A stretch of DNA of 64,000 nt from Eucommia ulmoides (Eukaryota > Streptophyta > Magnoliopsida > Garryales > Eucommiaceae): positions 12,849,001 through 12,913,000 of the forward strand of contig CM028340.1 of assembly GCA_016647705.1 (NCBI GenBank). The letters run 5' to 3'. Made by a program: the position numbers and the translations under genes. Shown one piece after another: positions 22,198 to 31,965 of this stretch (position 1 is the stretch's first letter; each line of letters opens with the position of its first letter). The notes beneath the pieces were generated by a model, which did no database searches, was not told the DNA's origin, and saw only the letters and a list, made by a program, of their open reading frames with translations.

Positions 22198-25100
22198 TTA
22201 AGAGGAGGAGGAGACAGCCGAATAGTGCAACGGTCCTTCAAGAGGATTGGGCACTTTCAAATGTTCCAATATCGGTGTCATCTTCAATCCCACGATTTGT
22301 ACATTCGGATTTGAATGTCCATCCAAAAATACACTTGTAACCTGCCATCATAAATATGTGTCAACTTATACAGAAAAAAGTGCTTCTCAGTGAGAGAGAT
22401 AGGGCTCCGGTTCTTTCTGTTCCTAGAAAACTTGGAACAGAAACGGAAGGAAAAAAAAATTGTTTCTGTTTTGTTCCCTGAAATTTTTTCTAAAAACAGG
22501 AACAAAATGGAAACATTTTTTTCATTCCCGTGTATCTGTTTATGTTCTAAAATTTTAAGGGACAGAATTAGTAATTTCCTATTTGGTAACCGTTCCCACC
22601 CCATCTAAGTGAGATAGGATGGGATGAAAATTCAATTTCCTTCTTAGGAGCAGAATCACATTTTGTAACGACAATTTTTTTTTTTTTTTTTTTTTGAACA
22701 AAATTGCGTTTGGTAACGATATGATTCTAGAAATAAAATACGAACCATAAACTACAATAAAAAAAATCATCAAGTAATCGAATCCTAAACTCCAATCGAA
22801 ATTGAAATTGAAATCATAAACCCCAATCAAAATCGAAACCCTAACAGGAGTTGTTGCTCGAAATCGAAACCTTAATAGGACTTGTTGCTCGAAATCGAAA
22901 TTGAAATCGATTACAGCGTTGTTGCTCGAAATTGAAATCGAAGACGATGGTGAGGACGGCGAAGACGATGGCAAGGAAGAAGAGGAGGATGACAACGAGT
23001 AGGAGGAGGACGGCGACGAGCGAAGGACAATGGCCAGGACTTGAAGCAGACGAAGAAGACGATGGCCATGGAAGATGAACGACGACTACCATGAAAAAGA
23101 CAGCCATCTTCACAAAAAGAAAAAGAAATAGAAAAAGAAAAAGAAGGTGGCTGATAGGAGTTGAAGAAGGGCTCACTAACAATTGGAAAAATGACCAGCG
23201 TGTCCTTTTTTGGTTTGGGATGGGATGGGAATGAAAAAAAACAAAAAATATTTGTTTCTCATGGCCTTCACAAAATGGAGAATCAATTATAGGGTTTTGG
23301 GATGGGGTGGGATGATAAACAATTTTACCAAATGGTGTTCCCGAACAGAAATCCCAAAAATTTGAGAATGGGATGGGATGGGAACACTTACCAAACACGG
23401 TCTTAGGAATAGAAGCACCAACAAACCAAGACCTATGCATCAAGTTCCTAGCGCATTACAAAATGGGCATGAATCTAGACATTATCTGAGAGAGAGAGAG
23501 AGAGAGAGAGAATGTGTGGTTTGATCCTCTTCCTAGAAAACTTGGAGCACAAAAAAATAAAAAAATAAATAAAAAAAAAAAAAAGGGAAAAAAATCTGTA
23601 GACATTCCAATATTCAGAGGATAGATCCTCTAAACATAAAATGAAGATGGACTTTACTTAAGACCCAATACAACATAAATGAATTTCTAGCGGAACATTT
23701 TATTCCTATAAATCCACCAACAGATCATGTAAAACATTTCAAGACAGTCTACACGTTTGGTTGAAAGAATAGAAAAAGAGAAAAAAAATAAAAATGAGAG
23801 GATAATATTTTAATCTAGGTCATCTTTGTTAACCACTTAAATTTTAAGTGCTAAAATAATAAATACTAAATTTATTTGGGTTAATCTACCAGAAATCCCA
23901 AAAAACAGATCTAATTTTGAAATATCTCACCTAAGATATAAGTTTTGATTGAGTCCCTTAAGTTGGATTTCGCTTGAGCTTTAGTCCCGCATTGCAGGGA
24001 TTGTAGGGAGAACTTGGTGAGTAAATTCGATTTATAGTGAATATTAGCTACAATTTAATGATTGTTATATTTTTATATATATATCTGTATATTTTTTGTT
24101 ATATGTACTGATGTAATATTAGTAACATATTACAATTACATATATCTGTGTACTATTTGTGACATTTAACAAATATTACTCACAAAAATTAGTTTAATAT
24201 CAGTTACATATGTTTGTGTACATTTAATTACATGTACCTAATTACATGTATTTTGTTGTGTGATTTTTGTTCCATCTAATAAAATTTTACACAAATTAAT
24301 TACATATTACAAAATACAGTAACATTTATAATATGTAACAAAATTTTACATACAAAGTTGTTACACGTAACCGCGCATGTACATGCACTTGTATTGGGCA
24401 TCTGCCTTCTTTAAATAGGAGAGACTAAAACATAAGTTGTTTTCGCCTTTGGGATTTTTTTAAAATTAATAGTGAAATAAAAAATCTCCCACCGAATGCC
24501 CCTATTTATTAGGTGCTAAATATATTAAGTATTCAATTTTTAAATAATTTTAACTTTAAAAAAAAAATTGTAAAAAATTTTATTTTTAAAATAATTTTTA
24601 CAATTTTATTTTTCTAAAATATTCTCTCTATTTTTTTCTCAATTTAATATTTCCTCTATCTATAATTTTTTGTATATAATTTTATTTTATTTTTATTTTT
24701 ATTTTTTGAGATTTTACAGTATTAGTGTAAAATGTTGATTTTGATAATTAGATATTCTACCTTATTAAGTGATAAGTGTTAAAAAATTAGGTAAATCACA
24801 CCATTTAAAATTTTGAACAATTTTTTAAGTGATATTTATATTTATTTTTCAAGTGATTACTTAATTTTGTTATCAAACGCACCTAATTTGATAAGTACTT
24901 AATGCCTTTAGTTTTAAGTGCTTAATTACATTATTAGACGGAGTCCTATTGTGAAAGGAAAATTATTTTTTCTAGTATTAATTGATTAAGAAAGAAAATG
25001 AAAGATGGGAAAATAAATCATTTTAATGTAATTTACTATTTTACCCTCATATATTATAAAAATAAATTAAAAAATCTATTATTAAGGATATAATTGATAT

Positions 25101-28100
25101 AATTATAATTTTGATACTTTTTCTCAAATTTTAACCATTTTTCCTCCATTTTCATCCCAAATTTGAGTGGAAAAAAGAGAGAAAAAGAGCTTGTTTTTTC
25201 ATCCATTTTTTCTTTTTTATTCCATTTTTCTTCCTTACCAAACAAGGTTTTTTTTTTCATTCTCCATCCCTTTTTCTTTCTCATTTTCCCCTCCACCCTT
25301 TTTTCCACCCAATCAAACATACACTTAGAGGGTAAATGGCATTTACAAACCCAAGGGGCCTAACTCAGTCTGAAAAGGCAATTTGTAAGCGAAGAATTGT
25401 CCTATGCTTTATAAATAGCTCAGGATCAGATAACACAAGTGATGTGGGATTCAACACCCCCCCCTCACGCACAAGATGTATTTTGACAAACACTGTGAAC
25501 GGCTATCTGGGAGGACCAACATTAATGTGGGATTCAACATGTCCCCTCACATGCAATACAGACTTTGAGAAACTAATACGAACGGATATCAGGGAGCCCA
25601 ACATCAATGTGGGATTCAACATGCCCCAAACGTGCGTGGTGGACTTTAAAAAACCACTGCGATAGGATATCGGGGGGGGGGGGAACCCAAGGGGCCTAAC
25701 TCACTCCGGAAAGACGCCAGAGAGATTGCCCAAAAAATCAAATTCTATCAAGAAAGAACCCTCTATTGACACTTATACCCTTAATTTTCATTCTAAACAA
25801 ATTTCGAAAAAAAAAATAGGTTATATTATTTTTACTAATTTAATAAAACTCAAATAAAATAAGTAAAAGGACAGGGGAAAAAAACAAAAATTAGGAAAAT
25901 GGGTAAATTTGTCTTTCAATTTATCTGTAAAAAATTTAACTGTTGCAGTATCGCAAAACCAAAAGGTGATAAAAATACCAGTGAGTAAAATGCAAACTTC
26001 TAGCAGAACAGATTATTCTAATAATTCAAACAACAGAATGTAAAACATTATTTCAAGTCTTTACTAAAGCATACCCATATTGATAAGTAGGAGTAAAAGA
26101 TCATTATAGAGAAAATTAGTCTATTATCATTCAAATACTTCACTTATCATTTCTTATTCCTACTTTTTACTTTATTTATTAGTCTTTGGAATTAGGTTTT
26201 AGTCCTTTAGTTAAAGTTGAATCTATCTACTTGCTATAAATTAGGACTGAGAATAAATTGTTCCAAAAACTACGAAAAACTGTAGAGGCCATTAGATACA
26301 GGACTACATAATAATGACCCATTATTTAATAGAAATTTGAAATATTTGGCTCAATAATATTAGTCCATAATATATGACCTTTGTATGGCATAAGATTAGT
26401 ACCTGAGTGCAACCAAACAATTTGAGCACTTTCAGGGATAAGCAGCTGTCCGCGATCAATCCCAAGGCTTCGTTTGTCAAATTGCGACACCATGACAAAT
26501 CCAGACTTTCTAAATTTCTTGAACATCTGGTAATTGACACCGCAGTGTTATAGGCAACCTGTTAAGAAAACCTCATAACCTCAGTGTAGGAAAGGAAAAC
26601 TAATTTCCCCCCCCCCCCCCAAAAAAAAAACCCACAAAAAGGAATAAATATTTTATTAGTCAAACAGGCTGCCTCCAGAACCCGAATATCAGGTTGCCAT
26701 GTCAGCACATTGAGTACCTCTAAATCAATTACATCAAATGTTGCAGAAGGCATTTCGGGGGATCGCCCAGAGACGGGGCGGTCCTAAATTGCTCTGGGGT
26801 GATGAGGGGGGCAATTTTCCAGCTGGACATGCGGCCAGATGTAGTGGGCCGATCCAACTTCGCCCTAGGCAAAGTTCAATGGGTCTTACGCCCTGTGTTT
26901 CCATCACCAAAAAAATAAAGAAAGACAAAACTTGATTTTGCACATGTTTGGTTTGTTCAGCTTTGTCTTCATTGCTTGCAAGTGCCAGAACTAGAAGGCT
27001 GAAGGTGCAATCAAGGTTTGGGGTAACAAAGGTTATCATTCAGATGAGGAGAAGCAAAGATCGATGGTGGCGGAAATAGGAGAACTAAGATTAAATCATG
27101 CGATTTTTTTATATTTTTTTATTTGGCAATAAAACAGTTATTTCTTCTAATTAATAGTAATATTTTTTTTAGAATTAACAAAGGAAAATTTTGGAATCTT
27201 TGACCAAAATTCACGGTCGATTATTACTTGTTAGATAATAGATAACAAAATAAAGAATAATATTTAATAACATTTCTAAATAGAATGGCTTCATATTGAA
27301 TATAGAATTTCAATTAAATTACTATTTATGATTCATAACTTTTGTCATCTTATAATTTTAATTATATTTATTTTTCATATATATCATTTTTACTTATTTT
27401 TTGGTATTTTTTTAATTATACATAATATTTTAAATTATTAAAATTCATGTATCATGGGCTTAAGCCCCACGCCTTAGGATTCACGCCTTGCCTCGGACAG
27501 GTCAAAACGACCCGCCCAACACCCTCGCCTTTTAAAATACTGAGTATATCGGGGCTCCAATTTATCCAGTAGATATTAAGAATGAACTAAGGTAGTGTTT
27601 GGTTAAATGGAATCGGAGCCTTGGAATTGGAATCATATATAAATGCATGTGAAAATAAAAATGAAAAAATTGCATGCGTTCATTGCGCATTCTAATTTCA
27701 TTGCATCAATTCGGTGCCCCTAGATGCGACCTAAAGCAGTGAAATAAGCATCAAACATCCTTGATCCCAGAAAAGGAATCAAGAGGGGCTTGGAAATAGA
27801 GCTACTGAAAGAGCAAACAGAAAAGATGAACACAATTTCCCATATTTGTATGTTACCTTATTGACATTGTTGAGTGATAGTTCTTGCAATGACTCCCCAC
27901 AGGTTTCAAGAAATGCAGCGATAGCTTCATCACTATGTCATAGAATGCATAAAAGTTACTCAATAATATTCTACCGGCAACAAAACAGCGGGCATTTAAT
28001 CATGTTACTATATGGAAGACAGATCAAGATGTGTATAATGAAAAAAATATATTATTCTATTTATAATTTTATATATACACACACACACCAGTACATATAT

Positions 28101-31100
28101 AAACAGAACTAAAGAAAGCCAGCGGCTACTAATTCTACTAATTCAGCAGACATGAAAAATTCATTAGATTCAGATAAAGTTTATTTTTCCAAGAAAAATA
28201 AAACCCAACACAAACAAACCTTGCGGCATATCAAGGGAATATATGTGCAGTAGATACAATAAACTGTTTAGAATATTAGAGCAAAACCTGAACGCATTGC
28301 GGCAGAGTTTTAATGTATGGATTGCTCGACAACCATTTGCAAGAAAACCCACTGCAGAATCTGTTAGTTTAGACAAATTGGAAAGGTCTATTGCACACAA
28401 TCCCCAACAAGTTTCTCCAATGGCTTTCAAGGAACAATCACTCAACTTCCTGCAGCAATTCAGAGGAACAAACTCAGCAAAATCAATAAGGGTCCGTTCG
28501 GTTACCCTTCAATTCACAAATTGTACTACTTTTTAGTTAGTCAACTTATGAATTTGTTGTAGTCTAGTGTTCAGTTGTAAAAACTAAAAACAAATAAATT
28601 AGTTAATTAACAATTTTAATTCTAGTTCAGATGCGATTTACTCATGTAATTAAGAGTAAAATAACGATTGAAAATTTTGAGAAAACAACAGAGATACTAT
28701 TGCCCCAGAAATTTGTCTTGTAAATGGACTTAAATTGATATTCTGTAAAGCGGGTTTAAGAAGAAACATACACACAATCTGCCAGAACAAGCTCCTTTAT
28801 ATTTCCACCACAGGAAGCTAAGAATTCGCAAATAAAGTCATCACATACAGTTTCAATTCCAGCTACTGACAGAACTTCCAAATGTTTTAGCTTCGACAGC
28901 CCAGGAAGAACAAGCATGGCGTCTACACTTTGACAGTCATCTAAATATAATTCTTTGAGAACTGATCCTAGTGAGTCAGCCAAATTGTTGATACCTTCGG
29001 ATGTCAGAAGGGAGCACTGACCAAGATTTATGGATCTTAAAGCAGGTGCAGAGGAGACAAGTGTGTTCAACCCAATGTCAGAAAGACGGCATGCACCCTT
29101 GAGTGATAAAGTAGTTAATACAGGCAGACTACCAGAAAAGCGGGCTAATGTGGAAGTTAAAATGTAATCTGGCATACAGCGCCCACATTGGTCGAGTTGA
29201 AGCACCTATTTTCAGCCAAAAGAAAAAAGGCAGTTATTCAGCAATGTAGAAAAATAAATCAGTGGGTAAAATACGATTTTACTTCCTATATCAATAAAGG
29301 AACATCAAATCAAACTGGTTAAAAAGAGAGGAGGAAGGAGAAAAAGAAAGGAAAAGCAATTTTTCCATGAATGAAAGATGATGCATATGCAAAATGAAAA
29401 AAGGATCAAGGAGTAATCATATTGAAAAGCTCGCAACATATGACAACTTTCGAAACGAATATGTGCAGAAAAAGCAACTGCCAGCATACCTCATAAATTG
29501 GTGTGCCAAATCAAGCTGCAATTCTATTTTTTTTAACTTCTATGAACTTTCACAAGAAATTCCAATCACTGAAAATCAGAGTGGAAAACAAAGCATAATA
29601 TGGCTGCCGGTGACACTATTGCGTTTTATACATGTTCAAGTGCACATCTCAAATCCTATTGTCTGTTCTGTCTATATCATATCGTTGAGACAATAAGATT
29701 GCTCCACAAAAAGCATAGTCGGTCATTAAGCAAGATTGCATATGGATTATGGAGTTTAAAGATGAAATAATGACTTATCTAGAACAAAAAATGGGTGTAA
29801 AAAGTAAAAACACAAAATCGAAAAAATGATAAATTAGAATATCACCGTCAAGTTTGTCATGTCACAGCCTTCAAAGGTTTTTGTAAACTGATCCTCACTC
29901 AACCACGAACAGTCCCTTATGCGTATCTCTGTTGGAGATCCTCTTACAAGGAGATCAAAAAAATGACTCTCCATTTTCCTAGAATCACAAAGCAAGTGAC
30001 TAAGTTTGTGCCTCATCACATCAGGAACACTTTCAAGTGAAGTGATACAATCCGCATTTTTCGCCAGGATTTCCATACACATATCTTGCAGCGAGGGAAT
30101 TAAATGCCTCGAGCAGACTCTCTCCTCGTTCTTTTTGGGAACCCATGAAATTGATGCATGTCCGTTCTTATCAACAGAAGCACAAGGTTGTTTGGCATTC
30201 ACATTTAAAGCACGATCCTTAATAATCTTCATTGCAGTTGAAAAGGGACCAGGCCAGTCTTCTTCTACTATCCCATCTGCTTCCGGTTGTGGCATTTCAC
30301 CCTCAGCCACATCAACAACTTGCTCTCCCTCTTCATCTTCGTGAGAGAAATGAGCAAATCTAGCTGCATTTTGCCTAGCTATATCCCTGAACCGTTCCCT
30401 GTAGCCCCTTTTTCTTGGAGGATTCACCACCATTCTATCAGTCTTCAAATCCTTCCCCCCATCCCGCGCTGATGCACTTTCCTCACCTAAAACCCTATTT
30501 TCAGCATGGTTTTCTGCCTCAGGTACCAAATCCATCTTAACTGCATCACTTTTTCTTAATTCATCATCCAACACTTTAGCCTTACCTTTCTCTTCCCTGC
30601 TCAGCCTGCTTACAAACTGATTGACATCATTATTATCAGCACTTGGGACCTTGTCTAATTCTTTTGGACGCACGCCCTCAATTGATTGTTCATCATCTGA
30701 AACAGCATCAATGGCTGATTTCGATTTCACCGGATTAACACCATCCGTTGTCAAAGTTTCACCAGCCCATTTCACTTTACCTTTCTCTTCTCTACTGAGT
30801 CTCCGTCTTCCCTTAAGAGTGGCATCTTCATGGGCAGATTCATCATCATTGCCCCTCTTTTTCTCGTGAACAAACTTATCAACAGTGGTTCCTTCCACAC
30901 TTCTCTTAAGTACTTTAGTTCCTGATCGAAAACTCAAACAAATTCCATCTCTCTCACCTTCTTCAAATAACTCCAAACCCAAAGAATCTCCATTAATACA
31001 TGATCCTATCTTCACTTTCTCTTTCCCTTTCTTCAAGCGAAAACTTTCTTCACAGCTTCCTAAACCAAGAACTGGTCCCGATTCACCCAGATTCTTCACC

Positions 31101-31567
31101 ACTCTATCTCCTTCCGGCACTGAAACTGAACCACTAACATCCATTTCCATCTCCTCAATCTCAATCTTCCTCGTAATCACAACATCAGAATCCAACACCC
31201 GATTGTCACTCCCACCCAAACCACTCCCTACATTCCCCAAGTCAAATATATTGACACAATCTACAGGACTTTCAGTTTCGCTAGAACTTACCTTCCTTTT
31301 CCTAGATGAAATCGAAACACTTGCAGTAATTTCATCACAAATTCGCTTCGAAGCCAGTCTGAGACTCCGCCGCTTCCCCGTTCCTGAAGCCGATCGCGAC
31401 GAATCGGACCATAACGCCGAACCCGGAATTGCGTCGTCAAACAGATTGTTCGATTGTTCGGTAGTTTTAGTCGGGGTCGTTGGCTCCATCGCCCCATTTT
31501 TTAGGGTTTTGAGTGGGAATTTTGGTTCGATCGTTGAGACTACTTCTCGAGACCTCAGCACCGTCAT
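22198..31567 (-). CDS. RNI-like leucine-rich-repeat protein, RAD7/rhp7-related
   Basis: Six coding exons join in frame with GT-AG borders: 31567-29846, 29205-28772, 28449-28288, 27932-27857, 26558-26403, 22341-22198 (TAA at 22200-22198), giving 2694 nt and 897 residues. The first 435 residues are acidic and low-complexity with basic nuclear-localisation-like clusters (KRRSLRLASKR at 65-75, RKRK at 89-92) and two similar SREEKGK motifs. A conserved block begins DWPGPFSTAMKIIKD at about 437. From about 545 onward are cysteine-containing leucine-rich repeats (for example LQLDQCGRC, LSGLSWC-like LDLSWCRNLTNEALGLI). The C-terminal exon encodes VFLDGHSNPNVQIVGLKM and ends SAVSSSS. This matches Arabidopsis proteins annotated as RNI-like / DNA repair protein rhp7-like (At2g06040 type), from memory. 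Yeast RAD7 acts in global-genome nucleotide excision repair; the plant role is inferred only. The start fits the first in-frame ATG after a 5'UTR intron. The gene appears intact. Confidence 0.93.
22560..23415. mobile_element. MITE-like remnant with TTCGAA repeats in intron 5
   Basis: The right end (ACTTACCAAACACGGTCTTA) and internal words such as TTTGGTAACCGTTCCCACCCC and TGCGTTTGGTAACG suggest inverted ends of a Harbinger- or hAT-like MITE, but exact termini and target duplications could not be fixed. The interior contains AAATCGAAATTGAAATC repeats (about 22795-22945), GAC/GAG-rich tandem sequence and repeated GGGATGGGATGGG. Open frames here are repeat artefacts. Confidence 0.4.
23879..24472. 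mobile_element. possible Mutator-like remnant in intron 5
   Basis: The left part (GTTAATCTACCAGAAATCCC) partly matches the reverse complement of the right part (ATTAATTTTAAAAAAATCCC), as diverged inverted ends. The interior repeats ACATATTACAATTACATAT-like words. No convincing target duplication is visible. Confidence 0.3.
24935..25327. mobile_element. MITE remnant (family also at 3970-4345 and 48854-49284)
   Basis: The right terminus CCAATCAAACATACAC followed by TTA resembles the right end of the better-preserved MITE at 48854-49284. The AT-rich interior matches 3970-4345. The left inverted repeat is not recognisable. Confidence 0.4.
25349..25709. repeat. three-copy 83-bp tandem array framed by short direct repeats
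   Basis: ATGTGGGATTCAACA occurs at about 25443, 25525 and 25607, each followed by a related about 83-bp unit ending before the next copy. The block is framed by ACCCAAGGGGCCTAACTCA on both sides (about 25349-25368 and 25685-25703). A run of 12 or more G interrupts the right side near 25672-25683. It looks like a known type of short plant interspersed repeat, but I cannot name the family. Confidence 0.75.
26559..27856 (-). other. intron 4 of the LRR gene with GC-rich insertion
   Basis: It is bounded by AATAAG|GTAACA and TTAACAG|GTTGCC. It contains a C14/A10 homopolymer junction near 26607-26630, a GC-rich block at about 26755-26905 unlike the rest of the intron, and a second GC-richer block near 27455-27535 (AAGCCCCACGCCTTAGGATT). 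Both blocks look like inserted repeats. Neither encodes part of the LRR protein. Confidence 0.6.
28450..28771 (-). other. intron 2 of the LRR gene
   Basis: The donor is TTGTGT|GTATGT and the acceptor is GCTGCAG|GAAG. The block starting GGGTCCGTTCGGTTACCC near 28490 looks like a MITE end, but no partner was fixed. Confidence 0.7.
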
Positions 31568-31581
31568 TGCTCAATAGATTG

Positions 31582-31665
31582 CTGAAAGAGATACAAATAA
31601 CCAGTTGCAGAAGTGAGCCGAAACAATAACTACCCATACTATATATAAAGGGGATAGAGACTTAC
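31582..31665 (-). other. 5'UTR intron of the LRR gene
   Basis: Donor CCACG|GTAAGT (31666/31665) and acceptor TCTCTTTCAG|CAATC (31582/31581) bracket an 84-bp intron ending 14 bases before the ATG. The consensus sites and pyrimidine tract are good. This supports the chosen start and places the leader exon in the GCC-repeat region. Confidence 0.7.
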
Positions 31666-31727
31666 CGTGGCGGCGGCGGTGGCGGCGGCGGCGGAGGGAA
31701 AATGAGAACGACGGCAATAGATATATA
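31666..31727 (-). promoter_or_regulatory. leader exon and TATA-like motif of the LRR gene
   Basis: On the minus strand TATATAT (31721-31727) lies about 30-60 bases upstream of a leader rich in GCC triplets (complement of the GGCGGC run at 31671-31695). GCC-rich leaders are common in constitutively expressed plant genes. No other regulatory site is claimed. Confidence 0.45.
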
Positions 31728-31913
31728 CAGAGATGGACGGGTGGACAGCTGTAAATTTAGGGGTTTACGAAGAGGCGATAAACGGAAGCTTCCTCTATAC
31801 GATACGACTAACGGGATGGTAATGGCTTCGCATTTCCCGCCAAATGCTGGTGCCTTGAGGAAGGACGTGCGCAATGGCTGCGTCTGTATAAAATGGAAAA
31901 AGTGAGTAGAAAA

Positions 31914-31914
31914 T

Positions 31915-31962
<48 letters not shown>
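31914..31962. repeat. (CA)n/(TA)n microsatellite between promoter and Helitron
   Basis: A CA run passes directly into a TA run and then into the Helitron-related sequence. It has probably replaced or obscured the Helitron 5' terminus. Confidence 0.9.

Positions 31963-31965
<3 letters not shown>

Larger units (their letters stand above)
22342..26402 (-). other. intron 5 of the LRR gene, 4.1 kb, repeat-filled
   Basis: The donor CTCAG|GTACTAATC (26403/26402) and acceptor GATGGCAG|GTTACA (22342/22341) are both good, and joining them keeps the frame. The intron holds a MITE-like region (about 22560-23415), a possible Mutator-like remnant (about 23879-24472), a MITE remnant (about 24935-25327) and an 83-bp tandem array (25349-25709). 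A gene finder could easily miss the small distal exon. Confidence 0.85.

Noticed and set aside
22841..23443. Minus-strand open frame of 200 codons
   Set aside because: It lies in a MITE-like intronic repeat (TTCGAA and GAC/GAG repeats) inside the LRR gene; the protein is low-complexity.
26562..27039. Minus-strand frames in intron 4 considered as extra LRR exons
   Set aside because: Exon 4 joins exon 5 in frame with good borders, and these frames show no LRR similarity; they fall in inserted repeat DNA.
30885..31577. Plus-strand open frame of 230 codons
   Set aside because: It is the antisense shadow of coding exon 1 of the LRR gene, which has recognisable homology and splice sites.
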